A stretch of DNA of 64,000 bases. Origin: Arthrobacter sp. Soc17.1.1.1. GTDB lineage: Bacteria > Actinomycetota > Actinomycetes > Actinomycetales > Micrococcaceae. The stretch is from positions 2,914,001 to 2,978,000 of the forward strand of contig NZ_JBAJII010000001.1 in NCBI RefSeq assembly GCF_036867195.1, read 5' to 3'. A model generated the notes under the pieces. It saw nothing but the letters and a program-made list of their open reading frames with translations. It did no database searches and was not told the DNA's origin. This document shows, piece after piece, positions 16,757 to 26,109 of this stretch (the first letter of the stretch is position 1; every line of letters starts with the position of its first letter). The translations under genes and the position numbers were made by a program.

Positions 16757-17782
16757 ATGAAGATCGGAATCCTCACCAGCGGCGGCGACTGCCCCGGGCT
16801 CAACGCCGTCATCCGCGGCGCCGTGCTCAAGGGCATCAAGGTGCACGGGCAGGAGTTCGTCGGCTTCCGCGACGGGTGGCGCGGGGTCGTCGAGGGCGAC
16901 GTCATCGACCTCCCGCGGCACGCGGTCCGAGGCATCTCGAAGCAGGGCGGCACCATCCTCGGGACGTCCCGCACCAACCCCTTCGAGGGCAAGGGCGGCG
17001 CTGATGCCATCCGCGAGAACCTCGACCGCCTCGGCATCGACGCGGTCATCGCGATCGGCGGCGAGGGCACCCTGGCCGCCGCCAAGCGGCTCACCGACCT
17101 CGGCCTCAAGATCGTCGGCGTCCCCAAGACGGTCGACAACGACCTCGACGCCACCGACTACACGTTCGGGTTCGACACCGCCGTCCAGATCGCCACGGAG
17201 GCCATCGACCGGCTCCGCACCACGGGCGAATCCCACAGCCGCTGCATGATCGCCGAGGTGATGGGCCGCCACGTGGGCTGGATCGCCCTGCACGCCGGCA
17301 TGGCCTCGGGCGCCCACGCCATCCTGATCCCCGAGCAGCAGACGAGCATCGAGCAGATCGCCGAGTGGGTCTCGACGGCCAACGCGCGAGGACGTGCCCC
17401 CCTCGTCGTCGTCGCCGAGGGTTTCGTCCCCTCGCACATGGAGCAGGCCCACTCCGAACGCGGGCTCGACACCTTCGGCAGGCCCCGCCTCGGCGGCATC
17501 GCCGACCAGCTCGCGCCCGAACTCGAGGCACGCACGGGTATCGAGACCCGCGCCACGATCCTGGGCCACATCCAGCGCGGCGGCGTCCCGACGTCCTTCG
17601 ACCGCGTGCTCGCCACGCGCCTCGGCATGGCAGCCGTCGACTCCGTGACGGACGAGCTGTGGGGCACCATGGTGTCCCTCAACGGCACGGAGATCGCGCA
17701 CGTGGGGTTCGAGGCGGCGCTCGGCAACCTCAAGCGGGTCCCCCAGCACCGCTACGACGAAGCCGCCATCCTCTTCGGCTGA
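16757..17782 (+). CDS. pfkA: 6-phosphofructokinase
   Basis: Phosphorylates fructose 6-phosphate in glycolysis; 341 residues. The nucleotide loop is GGEGT (101-105), giving Gly at the position (104) that marks ATP users; pyrophosphate enzymes have Asp there. The catalytic segment PKTVDNDL (123-130) has Lys124, as in actinobacterial ATP-PFKs. MGRHVGWIALHAG and GHIQRGG are also present. A -10 TAGAAT at 16670-16675 gives a leader of about 80 nt, and AAAGGA precedes the ATG. A GNAT gene follows after 3 bp. Confidence 0.95.
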   Translation: MKIGILTSGGDCPGLNAVIRGAVLKGIKVHGQEFVGFRDGWRGVVEGDVIDLPRHAVRGISKQGGTILGTSRTNPFEGKGGADAIRENLDRLGIDAVIAIGGEGTLAAAKRLTDLGLKIVGVPKTVDNDLDATDYTFGFDTAVQIATEAIDRLRTTGESHSRCMIAEVMGRHVGWIALHAGMASGAHAILIPEQQTSIEQIAEWVSTANARGRAPLVVVAEGFVPSHMEQAHSERGLDTFGRPRLGGIADQLAPELEARTGIETRATILGHIQRGGVPTSFDRVLATRLGMAAVDSVTDELWGTMVSLNGTEIAHVGFEAALGNLKRVPQHRYDEAAILFG

Positions 17783-17785
17783 GCG

Positions 17786-18511
17786 ATGGACCTCGATCCG
17801 GGCACGGTCTCGATCATCCAGCTCGCCTGGTCGCGCCTGCTCGGGCTCGACGACGGTGCGCTCGGCGACGGCGGCTCCGAACGCCTCTACAGCACGGACG
17901 ACGACGCCTCCCTGCTGACGTTCGTGACCCTGTTCGGGCGGGAAGTCCTCAAGGGGCCGGCCTGGGCCGTCGAGGCAGGGCGGGGCCTCCCCGGGCCGGA
18001 GCTGCGGAGCGCCTCGACACTGCTGGCGCTCACCCGCGATCACGGGGGGCGGGCGCTCGGTGAGGCCCAGCTGTACTTCTGCGATGCGCTGCCGCAGTTC
18101 GACGGGCCGCCGGCCGTGGTCACGAGCGAGGCCGCCCTCGTCCGCGCACTCGAGCGCAGGTGCCCGCCGGATGACGTCGCCGAGGCGGAACTCGGCGGGG
18201 TGGAGTACCCGTTCGTGCTGGTGGACGGGAGTGCTGAGGCAGCAGATGTGCAGCCGACGCCGCTGGCGGGCGCCGGGTACGACATCTGGGAGGGCATCCT
18301 GGCCCACATCGCCGTCATCACACCCCCGGAGGAACGGCGCAAGGGCTATGCCGGACGTGTGGCCGCCGTCGCCGTCGAGGAGGCCATGGCCGCGGGCCTC
18401 GTGCCCCAGTGGCGTGCCAGGACCGACAACACCGCGTCCCAGCGGACGGCTCGCCGTGCAGGGTTCCTGTACGCGGGGACGCAGACCTCGGTGGCCCTCG
18501 GCCGGCGGTGA
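17786..18511 (+). CDS. GNAT-family acetyltransferase
   Basis: Predicted N-acetyltransferase of 241 residues whose C-terminal part has the GNAT acetyl-CoA loop (VITPPEERRKGYAGRVAAVAVEEA) and the later TDNTASQRTARRAGF motif of FR47-like members. The N-terminal half is not recognisable and may bind the substrate. It begins 3 bp after pfkA stops, so it is co-transcribed, but no metabolic link is evident. Convergent with the ankyrin-repeat gene. Confidence 0.85.
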   Translation: MDLDPGTVSIIQLAWSRLLGLDDGALGDGGSERLYSTDDDASLLTFVTLFGREVLKGPAWAVEAGRGLPGPELRSASTLLALTRDHGGRALGEAQLYFCDALPQFDGPPAVVTSEAALVRALERRCPPDDVAEAELGGVEYPFVLVDGSAEAADVQPTPLAGAGYDIWEGILAHIAVITPPEERRKGYAGRVAAVAVEEAMAAGLVPQWRARTDNTASQRTARRAGFLYAGTQTSVALGRR

Positions 18512-18553
18512 GCCCGGGCACGAGTCCGCACCGTAGGCCGGAGGGATCCGGCC

Positions 18554-19018
18554 CTACCCGCCGAACAGCCCCGTGAGGTCCGTCCGGCCGAACATCTCCG
18601 CGGCGGCACGGGCCGACGGCGTCCCGACGTCCGGATCGGCGCCCGCATCGACGAGGAGCCTCACCACCTCGGTGTGGCCCTTGAACACGGCACCCGCGAG
18701 CGGCGTCTGCCCCCGGTCGTTGGCCTGATCGGCGTCGGCGCCCCGGGCCAGGAGGTCACGGACGATCGCCGGGTGCCCGTTGTAGGCGGCGAGCATCAGC
18801 AGACTGTCCCCGGCGGTGTTCGTCAGCGTGAAGGGGACTCCTGCGTCGAGGTATCGCACCAGCGTCGCGGTGTCGCCCTGGCGGGCGGCGTCGAACAGGG
18901 CGTGGGCGAGGGCGATCGCGGCCGCAGCGCCGGCGTCGGACTGCGCGGCGTCCTGCGCACCGGTTCCCGGCACCACGCCATCCTCCTGTGGCGTGCCGCC
19001 GTCGTTCCCCGTGCTCAT
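18554..19018 (-). CDS. Ankyrin-repeat protein
   Basis: A 154-residue cytoplasmic protein with three or four ankyrin repeats from about residue 35 (HALFDAARQGDTATLVRYLDAG, LMLAAYNGHPAIVRDLLARGA, PLAGAVFKGHTEVVRLLVDAGA) after an Ala/Gly-rich N-terminus. The start ATG at 19018 overlaps the ygfZ stop (ATGA). Coupling of an ankyrin gene to ygfZ suggests an adaptor role, but the partner is unknown. Confidence 0.85.
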   Translation of the reverse strand: MSTGNDGGTPQEDGVVPGTGAQDAAQSDAGAAAAIALAHALFDAARQGDTATLVRYLDAGVPFTLTNTAGDSLLMLAAYNGHPAIVRDLLARGADADQANDRGQTPLAGAVFKGHTEVVRLLVDAGADPDVGTPSARAAAEMFGRTDLTGLFGG

Positions 19019-20100
19019 CGCGGGGCCTTCAGGAATCCCGTCGCGCGTCCGACCACCTGTCCGGCGTCGGGTGCGACGATGACCTCCTGGCCGGCGGCGT
19101 AGCGTTCCTCGCCGTCCTGGACGAGCAGGTCGGCCGAGGCGTCGACGGAGCGCTTGAGGACGGCGAGGGCGATCGGACCCATCTCGTAGTGATGGCCCAC
19201 CGAGGTGACCCGGCCGACGGTGCGGTCCTCGCTGATCACCGGGCTGCCCACCGCCGGGAGGGTGTGCTGGCTCCCGTCGAGGTGCAGGAAGGTGAGCCGG
19301 CGGGGCGGATGGCCGAGGTTGTGGACCCGCGCGATCGTCTCCTGGCCCTTGTAGCAGCCCTTCGCGAGATGCACGGCGGTGCGCATGAGGTCGAGCTCGT
19401 GCGGGATGGTCTTCTCGTCGGTCTCGAACCCGGGCCGCGGCCGCCACGCTGCGATCCGCAGGGCCTCGGCGGCGAGCGAACCGGCGAGCGCCAGACCGGT
19501 CGACGCGACGGCGGCCTCGAGCCCGTCACGCGGCACGAGGTGTTCGAACCACGGCCGTTCGCGTCCGGGATGCGTGTCGCCGACGGTCGAGTAGGCGTGA
19601 CCGCCCGCCCCGACCGTGGGCCACGGGTCCTCCCACACCACGCCGTCGCCGAGCTCAGGCACGCGGCGGGTGGCACCGACCACGGCCCAGGCGCCGGTGG
19701 CGTCGGTGACGTCGACGCGGAGCATGAACTTCATGCGCTCCAGGAAAGCGGTGAGCGCGGCGGCCTCGCCGCCCTCGGTGACGAGCCAGGTGGTGGTGCC
19801 GTCGTCCACGACGTGCGCTGCATGCTCGATGCGGCCCTGCACGGTGAGGAGCAGCGTCTCCGAGCTCTGTCCCGGCTGCAGTCCGAGGAGGAGCTGGGAG
19901 GAGAGCGTGTTGAGCCAGCTGAGACGGTCCGGCCCGGAGACCGTGACCACGCCCCGGTGGGAGAGGTCGACGACGGCCTGTCCGTCGGCCAGGAGGCGCT
20001 GTTCGCGGAAGGGGTCGCCGTAGTGGGATGCCACTGCGGTGTCGGCGCCGCCGCCCTCGACGGCACCGGGTCGGCTGAGGAGGGGGCTGCGCGGGGTCAT
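19015..20100 (-). CDS. ygfZ: Folate-binding protein YgfZ
   Basis: Tetrahydrofolate-dependent protein that supports assembly or repair of some iron-sulfur enzymes. The 361 residues resemble the glycine-cleavage T-protein fold and contain the diagnostic KGCYKGQE motif (near residue 250) with its conserved Cys. Motifs VTVSGPDRLSWLNTLSSQ and PRRLTFLHLDG also fit. GGAAGG lies upstream of the ATG at 20100. It is translationally coupled to the downstream ankyrin-repeat gene; the 97 bp before it carries short 12-bp repeats. Confidence 0.93.
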   Translation of the reverse strand: MTPRSPLLSRPGAVEGGGADTAVASHYGDPFREQRLLADGQAVVDLSHRGVVTVSGPDRLSWLNTLSSQLLLGLQPGQSSETLLLTVQGRIEHAAHVVDDGTTTWLVTEGGEAAALTAFLERMKFMLRVDVTDATGAWAVVGATRRVPELGDGVVWEDPWPTVGAGGHAYSTVGDTHPGRERPWFEHLVPRDGLEAAVASTGLALAGSLAAEALRIAAWRPRPGFETDEKTIPHELDLMRTAVHLAKGCYKGQETIARVHNLGHPPRRLTFLHLDGSQHTLPAVGSPVISEDRTVGRVTSVGHHYEMGPIALAVLKRSVDASADLLVQDGEERYAAGQEVIVAPDAGQVVGRATGFLKAPR

Positions 20101-20139
20101 GACGGTATAACGCCTTCCGGGCGGGACTATTCCGCGGTG

Positions 20140-20175
20140 GTCGTGCTGGAGGTCGTGCTGGAGTTCGTACTGGAG
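20140..20175. repeat. Three 12-bp tandem repeats between ygfZ and the FABP-family gene
   Basis: GTCGTGCTGGAG occurs twice (20140-20151, 20152-20163), followed by TTCGTACTGGAG (20164-20175). The repeat is intergenic and 12 bp in period. No function is evident. Confidence 0.75.
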
Positions 20176-20197
20176 GTCGGGCGCCCGTGCGGGGCGC

Positions 20198-20797
20198 TCA
20201 GGACGCCTTCTTCAGGATGGCGGAGGCATGGGCCTCGAGGGAGTTGCCATCGGCCGCGACGTCCCAGCGCCAGTAGAGGTTGCCCTCCACCAGGCCGAAC
20301 AGGCGCGTGGCCGCGGTGTACTCCTTGGAGTGCTGGCCGCGCATCACGAGGTCCGTGCTGAGCTGGATCTGCGGGCCCTTGATGCTGCCGTAGTACAGCT
20401 CCGCGATGCCTCCGGGGTGCACGATCGTCGCGGTGATGTCGAAGCCACCGGCATCGTTGCGGAACTGCTCCACCTCGTCGGCCGTCTTGAGCGCCGGCAC
20501 GATGTCCGCGGGGCTCAGCCCCGGACCGACATCGGCGTCGTTGAGCTTGCGGTCGAGGGCCCAGAAGCCCGTCTCGACGGAGAGCGGCCGCAGCTGCGAT
20601 CCCTGCTCGTCGATGAGCCAGGACTCGGCGCTGTACTGCAGGTAGGGCAGGCCGTTCTGCGAGAACGTGACCCGCTGGGAGAAACGCTCCGACTCGGCGG
20701 TACCCTCACCGAGCATCCCCGTCCCCTCCCAGGTTCCGAGGAGCCACGACAGCGGGACGAGCTCGGGCGTGAGGTCGGTGGGCAGGTCAATCGACAT
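20198..20797 (-). CDS. FABP-like/nitrobindin-type heme-binding protein
   Basis: A 199-residue beta-barrel protein of the actinobacterial FABP-like family, related to nitrobindin. Signature segments are WLLGTWEGTGMLGEG near the N-terminus and a C-terminal heme-pocket-type region (GIAELYYGSIKGPQIQ, EYTAATRLFGLVEG). Members bind ferric heme and react with peroxynitrite or NO. GGGAGA precedes the ATG. It lies 20 bp after a 37-codon membrane peptide gene on the same strand, so the two are probably one transcript. Confidence 0.87.
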   Translation of the reverse strand: MSIDLPTDLTPELVPLSWLLGTWEGTGMLGEGTAESERFSQRVTFSQNGLPYLQYSAESWLIDEQGSQLRPLSVETGFWALDRKLNDADVGPGLSPADIVPALKTADEVEQFRNDAGGFDITATIVHPGGIAELYYGSIKGPQIQLSTDLVMRGQHSKEYTAATRLFGLVEGNLYWRWDVAADGNSLEAHASAILKKAS

Positions 20798-20817
20798 GGG
20801 GTCTCCCGGTCGGTCGG

Positions 20818-20931
20818 CTACTTCTGGCCCTTGTACAGGCGCGTGATGACAAGGGCTGCGAAACCTGCCATGCCGAGACCGGCGACGACCAGCAGCGAGA
20901 TGAAGAAGATTTCAAGGGCAAGGATGGACAT
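20818..20931 (-). CDS. 37-residue single-span membrane peptide
   Basis: A short open frame from the ATG at 20931 to a TAG. It encodes one transmembrane helix (EIFFISLLVVAGLGMAGFAA), then a short basic tail (RLYKGQK). GGAAGC lies just upstream. The composition (hydrophobic core with a Lys/Arg tail) and 20-bp spacing to the FABP-like gene argue for a real, co-transcribed gene. I recognise no family. Confidence 0.7.
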   Translation of the reverse strand: MSILALEIFFISLLVVAGLGMAGFAALVITRLYKGQK

Positions 20932-20994
20932 GCTTCCATCCTAACGCCCGGTCCGGACGGTCCCCGACAGGATCTGCCCGCCCGCGAGGTGCGC

Positions 20995-21747
20995 TCAGGT
21001 GAGGAACAGCTTGTCGAGGAGGTACACGACGGCGCCGATGGCGAGCACGGGCGCGATCCCGGCGGCGACGGCCGCGATGACCGCGAGCGGTGCCTCCCGG
21101 CCGACGAGCAGGCGGCGGGTCCCCGCGATGACCACGCCGCAGGCGAGCCCGACCACCGCGGCGGCGAGCGCCGGCACGTCCGTGAACAGGAGCGCCCCGA
21201 GGGGGCCGGCCAGTGCGGCGAGGGCGACGGCGACGGGCGCGACGATGCGGTCGGGGAAGGGCAGGAGGCTGACGGCGATCGCGACGAGGACGCTGACCCC
21301 GGTGACGAGCGTCATGCCGGAGTCGGCGGCGTTCGCGAAGAGGCGGTCGGCGGCGACCCAGCCCGACCCCATACCAACGATGACCGCTCCCGCGCTCGCG
21401 CCGAGCGTCGACTCGAGCCGGAGGCTCTGCCCGGTGCCGCGGAGGAGCTGGATCATGAAGACCGCCCCCACCCCGAGGGCCACGGAGGCGGGGAACCAGG
21501 TGAGGAAGGACGGACCGGGGGTGGTGCCCGTGAGGACGACGGCGAGCAGGGCGCTCAGCCCGATGGCCGTCGACAGGCTCTTCCGGGCGGGGACGCGCAG
21601 GACGTAGGGCCAGCCGACGGCGGTCAGGAGGCAGGCGACGGCCGTGACGATCATGACGGCCGTCGGGGAGATGTAGGAGGACGCGACGATCGCCCCGGTC
21701 GCCAGCGCCGCGGCCCCGGCCGCTGCGGCCACGCTCGTCCTCTTCAC
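20995..21747 (-). CDS. Multi-span membrane protein, function unknown
   Basis: A 250-residue protein with about eight hydrophobic helices and little soluble sequence; only a short basic loop (GTRRLLVGREAPLA) stands out. I recognise no transporter or enzyme family. The GTG start at 21747 lacks a Shine-Dalgarno and an AT-rich AGTATTGC lies just upstream, so it may be leaderless. Divergent from glnR. Confidence 0.8.
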   Translation of the reverse strand: MKRTSVAAAAGAAALATGAIVASSYISPTAVMIVTAVACLLTAVGWPYVLRVPARKSLSTAIGLSALLAVVLTGTTPGPSFLTWFPASVALGVGAVFMIQLLRGTGQSLRLESTLGASAGAVIVGMGSGWVAADRLFANAADSGMTLVTGVSVLVAIAVSLLPFPDRIVAPVAVALAALAGPLGALLFTDVPALAAAVVGLACGVVIAGTRRLLVGREAPLAVIAAVAAGIAPVLAIGAVVYLLDKLFLT

Positions 21748-21837
21748 CCGAGCAATACTGCCCTACCCGCACAGGGGCTGCGAAAACCCGCGTACGGAGG
21801 GAGTAGGGGTGGGTGAGCCCTCTCACAGGGCGGCGGC

Positions 21838-21843
21838 TATACT
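21838..21843 (+). promoter_or_regulatory. -10 element of the glnR promoter
   Basis: TATACT matches the sigma-A -10 consensus closely and is the most AT-rich spot in the intergenic region. It would give glnR a leader of about 80 nt. No good -35 is visible, so activation or an extended -10 may be needed. Confidence 0.5.
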
Positions 21844-21930
21844 TGTCCAAATCTCTACCGCCGTCGGATCCCGGCCGGATCCGAGGGCAGCCCTGCCCGA
21901 TGATGCGCATCCCCGACCCGTGGAGGACTC

Positions 21931-22638
21931 ATGCCGCACATCCTGATGCTGACCAACACCACCGGCTCGTCCGTCGAGATCCTGCCGGCGCTCGAACTGC
22001 TCAATCACAAGGTGCACACCCTGGCGGCCGAGCCCACAGCCCTGCTGGACACCGATCCGTGCGACGTCGTGCTGGTGGACGCACGGAAGGACCTGGTCGG
22101 CGCCCGCTCCCTCACCCAGCTCCTCAAGGCCACGGGCCTGAGCGCCCCCCTCGTCCTCGTGCTCACCGAGGGCGGCATGGCGGCGGTCGCCGCCAACTGG
22201 CTGGCGGACGACGTCGTCCTCGACTCGGCCGGTCCCGCGGAGGTGGAGGCGCGACTGCGCCTGGTCATCGCCCGGTCCACGGCGGCCGGCCAGGAGACGA
22301 GTACGGAGATCCACGCGTCGGGTGTGGTGATCGACGAGGCCAGCTACACCGCGCGGGTGGGCGGTGAGCCGCTGAACCTCACCTACAAGGAGTTCGAGCT
22401 GCTGAAGTACCTGGCGCAGCACCCCGGCCGTGTCTTCACCCGCGACCAGCTCCTGCACGAGGTGTGGGGCTACGACTACTACGGGGGTACGCGCACCGTG
22501 GACGTGCACGTGCGGCGCCTGCGCGCGAAGCTGGGGTCCGACCACGAGCAGCTGATCGGGACGGTGCGGAACGTGGGCTACCGGTTCACGCTGACGCGCC
22601 TGCCCGAGGACCGCAGCTCGGTCGACCAGAACGTCTGA
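21931..22638 (+). CDS. glnR: GlnR-type orphan OmpR-family transcriptional regulator
   Basis: Global nitrogen regulator of actinobacteria, acting as a phosphorylation-independent OmpR-type dimer. The receiver-like domain carries the GlnR-specific run [19 protein letters not shown] and the pseudo-acceptor Asp in LVDARKDL. The winged helix contains [20 protein letters not shown] and TVRNVGYRF. Length (235) and close adjacency to mshD match glnR loci in streptomycetes and mycobacteria. No histidine kinase is adjacent. GGAGG precedes the ATG. Confidence 0.92.
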   Translation: MPHILMLTNTTGSSVEILPALELLNHKVHTLAAEPTALLDTDPCDVVLVDARKDLVGARSLTQLLKATGLSAPLVLVLTEGGMAAVAANWLADDVVLDSAGPAEVEARLRLVIARSTAAGQETSTEIHASGVVIDEASYTARVGGEPLNLTYKEFELLKYLAQHPGRVFTRDQLLHEVWGYDYYGGTRTVDVHVRRLRAKLGSDHEQLIGTVRNVGYRFTLTRLPEDRSSVDQNV

Positions 22639-22656
22639 GTCCGGGACGGCCCCGGC

Positions 22657-22700
22657 ACGCAGAAGCCCCCTCCACCCGCGGGTGGAGGGGGCTTCTGCGT
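22657..22700 (+). terminator. Strong terminator after glnR
   Basis: Two perfect 21-nt arms (22657-22677 and 22680-22700) start with ACGCAGAAGCCCCC. The stem is very GC-rich with a loop of only 2-4 nt. It isolates glnR from mshD, and the symmetrical ends may let it act both ways. Confidence 0.85.
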
Positions 22701-22833
22701 CGTCCCTCGCGGGACAGTGGTGGAGGACATACGGGTCGAACGTATCGCGGGCGCCCCACTGGCGCATCCCCCTCGAGCGTGTTCCAGAATAGCGTACGGC
22801 CCGCAGGGCGCCAAACCCCGTGGCGGGCGGGGC

Positions 22834-22846
22834 TAGGCTGGGCGCA
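22834..22846 (+). promoter_or_regulatory. Leaderless promoter of mshD
   Basis: The -10 TAGGCT (22834-22839) ends exactly 7 nt before the A of the mshD ATG (22846). There is no Shine-Dalgarno, so the transcript should begin at the start codon. Confidence 0.65.
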
Positions 22847-23814
22847 TGACCGCCGCGCAGCCTCTTCCCACCTGGTCCGTCGAGAGGACCGAGGGCGCCC
22901 CCGGGGCCGCCGTCCTCGACGACATCCGTCGGCTCGCCGCCGCAGCGGTGGAGGCGGACGGCAACCCGCCCCTGTCGGAGCAGACGCTCCTGACCCTCCG
23001 CGCACAGGACGCCGGCGACCGCCTGCTCGTCCTCACGGCACGCACCGCCGGGCAGCAGGACGCCGAGCTCGCCGGTGTCGCCGTCATCACCCGCGGCACG
23101 GACGGCGCGGTCCTCGAGCTCGTCGTCGGCCCCGACTGCCGCGGGGAGGGAGCCGGCACCGCTCTCATCGAGGCGGTCCTGGCCGAGGGGATCGACGATC
23201 TGCAGGGCTGGTCGCACGGCAACCACTCCGCCGCCGCGGACCTCGCCGCACGCTTCGGTTTCGTCCCCGTGCGCGAACTGTGGCGCATGCGCCTGACGCG
23301 GGCGGCCGCCGAGCAGTCCGTCCCGGAGGTGCGCCTGCCCGACGGCGTGGCGCTGCGGGCGTTCGTCCGCGGCCAGGACGAGGAGGCGTGGCTCGCCGCC
23401 AACGCGGCGGCGTTCGCCCACCATCCCGAGCAGGGCGCCACCACGCGTGCGGACCTCGAGGCACGCATGGACGAGGACTGGTTCGACGCCGACGGCTTCC
23501 TGCTCGCCGTGCGCGAGGAGGACGGCGCACTGCTCGGCTTCCACTGGACCAAGGTGCACCCCGGCATCGGTGCGCACCCACCCATGGGCGAGGTCTACGT
23601 GGTGGGCGTGACGCCCGGGGCGCAGGGGCTGGGCCTCGGCAAGGCGCTGACGATCGCGGGCATCGAGCACCTCCACGGCAGGGGCCTGCAGGCCATCATG
23701 CTGTACGTCGACGCGGACAACACCGCCGCCGTCGCCCTGTACCGGAAGCTCGGTTTCACCCGCTGGGACGTCGACGTCATGTACGCGGGCAAACGGGCCG
23801 AACCCACCTTGTAA
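22846..23814 (+). CDS. mshD: Mycothiol synthase
   Basis: Acetylates Cys-GlcN-Ins to complete mycothiol, the low-molecular-weight thiol of actinobacteria. The 322 residues form two GNAT domains. The C-terminal domain has the strong acetyl-CoA loop VGVTPGAQGLGLGKALT and LYVDADNTAAVALYRKLGF; the N-terminal domain is weaker (LVVGPDCRGEGAGTALI). The WTKVH substrate segment near residue 240 is typical of MshD. Neighbouring glnR and ppk support the assignment. Presumed leaderless. Confidence 0.94.
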   Translation: MTAAQPLPTWSVERTEGAPGAAVLDDIRRLAAAAVEADGNPPLSEQTLLTLRAQDAGDRLLVLTARTAGQQDAELAGVAVITRGTDGAVLELVVGPDCRGEGAGTALIEAVLAEGIDDLQGWSHGNHSAAADLAARFGFVPVRELWRMRLTRAAAEQSVPEVRLPDGVALRAFVRGQDEEAWLAANAAAFAHHPEQGATTRADLEARMDEDWFDADGFLLAVREEDGALLGFHWTKVHPGIGAHPPMGEVYVVGVTPGAQGLGLGKALTIAGIEHLHGRGLQAIMLYVDADNTAAVALYRKLGFTRWDVDVMYAGKRAEPTL

Positions 23815-23827
23815 GGTTGTTTCCGAG

Positions 23828-23858
23828 GCGTGTCCAGGCCCGGCGGGCGTGGACACGC
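23828..23858. repeat. Inverted repeat between mshD and ppk
   Basis: GCGTGTCCA (23828-23836) and its exact complement (23850-23858) could form a 9-bp hairpin in the 75-bp gap. It lacks a T-run, so it may be an mRNA stem rather than a terminator. Confidence 0.5.
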
Positions 23859-23889
23859 GCCCATGCCCGCCCACGCTGCAGGAGACGCA

Positions 23890-26109
23890 ATGGATGAGAC
23901 ACGACGCCGGAGCGCGTCCCTGTACGGATCGTCGGAGACGGCTCCGGCCCGGGCGACCCAGGACCGCATCGACATCCCCGACTTCGCCCCGAGCCTCCTG
24001 CCCACCGGCGACATCCGCCCCGACCGCTTCCTGGACCGCGAGATCAGCTGGCTCGACTTCAACGCCCGCGTCCTCGAACTGGCCGAGGACCCCGACCTGT
24101 TCCTGCTCGAGCGCGTCAACTTCCTCTCCATCTTCGCGTCGAACCTCGACGAGTTCTTCATGGTGCGCGTCGCCGGCCTGAAGCGGCGCATCGCCACCGG
24201 CCTGGCCGTACCCTCCGCGGCGGGGCTCAGCCCCATCGAGCAGCTCGAGAAGATCATGAGTGACGGCTACCAGCTGCAGCAGCGCCATGCCGCCGTGTTC
24301 GCCGAGCACATCCGGCCGGCGCTCGCCGAGGAGCAGATCCACCTCACCACCTGGGATGAGCTGGACGAGACCGCTCGCGCCGAGCTGCACAAGATGTTCG
24401 CCGAGAAGGTCTTCCCGATCCTCACGCCGCTCGCCGTCGACCCCGCCCATCCCTTCCCGTACATCTCGGGGCTGTCCCTGAACCTCGCCGTCGTGGTCCG
24501 CAACCCGGTCAGCGACAAGGAGCTCTTCGCGCGCGTCAAGGTGCCCGACCAGCTGCCGCGCCTGATGTCCGTCGACGGACCGCGTGCCGGGAACGTCGCC
24601 GGGCGCATCGCGCGCTTCATCCCGCTCGAGGAGGTCATCGCCGTCCACCTCGACCAGCTCTTCCCCGGCATGGAGGTCCTGGAGCACCACCTGTTCCGGG
24701 TCACGCGCAACGAGGACCTCGAGGTCGAGGAGGACGACGCCGAGAACCTCCTGCAGGCCCTCGAGAAGGAGCTCCTGCGCCGCCGGTTCGGCCCGCCCGT
24801 GCGCCTGGAGGTCACCACGGACATCAACCCGAGCATCCGGGCGCTCCTGTCGCGCGAGCTCGGCGTGGAGGAGGACGAGGTCTACACGCTCCCCGCCCCC
24901 CTGGACCTGCGGGGCCTCAGCGTGATCGCCGGGATCGACCGCGGCGACCTGCACTACCCGAAGCACGTCCCGCACACGAGCCGCCACCTCAACGAGAGCG
25001 AGACCTCGAAGGCCGCGAACGTGTTCGCCGCCATGCGGCGCCGCGACATCCTGCTGCACCACCCGTACGACTCGTTCTCGACGTCCGTGCAGGCGTTCCT
25101 GGAGCAGGCCGCCGCGGATCCCAAGGTCCAGGCCATCAAGCAGACGCTCTACCGGACCTCGGGCGACTCGCCCATCGTCGACGCCCTGATCGACGCCGCC
25201 GAGGCGGGCAAGCAGGTGCTGGCCCTCGTGGAGATCAAGGCCCGCTTCGACGAGCAGGCGAACATCTCCTGGGCCCGGAAGCTCGAGCAGGCCGGTGTGC
25301 ACGTGGTCTACGGCATCGTGGGCCTCAAGACGCACTGCAAGCTCTCGCTCGTGGTGCGGCAGGAGATCGACGGCCTGCGCCGCTACTGCCACATCGGCAC
25401 GGGCAACTACCACCCCCGGACGGCCCGCTACTACGAGGACCTCGGTCTGCTCACCGCCAACGAGCAGGTGGGCCAGGACCTCTCGCGCCTGTTCAACCAG
25501 CTCTCGGGCTACGCCCCGAAGTCCACGTTCAAGCGCCTGCTCGTCGCTCCGCGCTCGGTCCGCTCGGGCCTGATCGACCGGATCGAACGGGAGATCGCGA
25601 ACAAGCAGGCGGGCCGCGCCGCCCGTGTGGTCATCAAGGTCAACTCGATGGTGGACGAGGCGATCATCGACTCGCTCTACCGCGCCTCGCAGGCCGGCGT
25701 GACGGTGGACGTGATCGTCCGCGGCATCTGCTCGGTCCGGCCCGGGGTCCCGGGGCTCAGCGAGAACGTGACCGTCCGCTCCGTCCTGGGCCGGTTCCTG
25801 GAGCACTCGCGCGTCTTCGCCTTCGCGAACGGCGGCGAGCCTGCCGTGTTCATCGGCTCCGCGGACATGATGCACCGCAACCTGGACCGCCGCGTGGAGG
25901 CCCTCGTGCAGCTCAGTGCGCCGGAGGACATCTCCTACCTGATGAGCCTCATGGACCGCTACATGAACCCCGGGGTCTCCAGCTGGCACCTCGACGAGAC
26001 GGGCTGCTGGACGCGCCACCACAAGGACGACGACGGCGCGCCCCTCGAGGACATCCAGTCCTGGCTGCTCGCATCGAGGGCCCGGCAGCGAGCGGTGTCA
26101 CGCCGCTGA
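23890..26109 (+). CDS. ppk: Polyphosphate kinase 1
   Basis: Reversibly makes inorganic polyphosphate from ATP. The 739 residues carry the full PPK1 layout: N-terminal helical domain ([18 protein letters not shown]), a middle head domain, and two C-terminal PLD-like domains with the catalytic histidines in [19 protein letters not shown] and [17 protein letters not shown] chose the ATG at 23890 ([10 protein letters not shown]) because AGGAG lies just upstream. It overlaps the mutT1-like gene by one base (TGATG). A PHO-box-like repeat lies beyond that gene. Confidence 0.96.
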   Translation: MDETRRRSASLYGSSETAPARATQDRIDIPDFAPSLLPTGDIRPDRFLDREISWLDFNARVLELAEDPDLFLLERVNFLSIFASNLDEFFMVRVAGLKRRIATGLAVPSAAGLSPIEQLEKIMSDGYQLQQRHAAVFAEHIRPALAEEQIHLTTWDELDETARAELHKMFAEKVFPILTPLAVDPAHPFPYISGLSLNLAVVVRNPVSDKELFARVKVPDQLPRLMSVDGPRAGNVAGRIARFIPLEEVIAVHLDQLFPGMEVLEHHLFRVTRNEDLEVEEDDAENLLQALEKELLRRRFGPPVRLEVTTDINPSIRALLSRELGVEEDEVYTLPAPLDLRGLSVIAGIDRGDLHYPKHVPHTSRHLNESETSKAANVFAAMRRRDILLHHPYDSFSTSVQAFLEQAAADPKVQAIKQTLYRTSGDSPIVDALIDAAEAGKQVLALVEIKARFDEQANISWARKLEQAGVHVVYGIVGLKTHCKLSLVVRQEIDGLRRYCHIGTGNYHPRTARYYEDLGLLTANEQVGQDLSRLFNQLSGYAPKSTFKRLLVAPRSVRSGLIDRIEREIANKQAGRAARVVIKVNSMVDEAIIDSLYRASQAGVTVDVIVRGICSVRPGVPGLSENVTVRSVLGRFLEHSRVFAFANGGEPAVFIGSADMMHRNLDRRVEALVQLSAPEDISYLMSLMDRYMNPGVSSWHLDETGCWTRHHKDDDGAPLEDIQSWLLASRARQRAVSRR

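Noticed and set aside
16757..17782. Pyrophosphate-dependent phosphofructokinase
   Set aside because: Position 104 is Gly (GGEGT), the ATP-type residue; Lys124 alone is shared by actinobacterial ATP enzymes.
21823..26022. Open minus-strand frame of about 1400 codons across glnR, mshD and ppk
   Set aside because: It is the antisense shadow of three well-supported genes in very GC-rich DNA; its translation is Arg/Gly/Ala/Val-rich without any domain.
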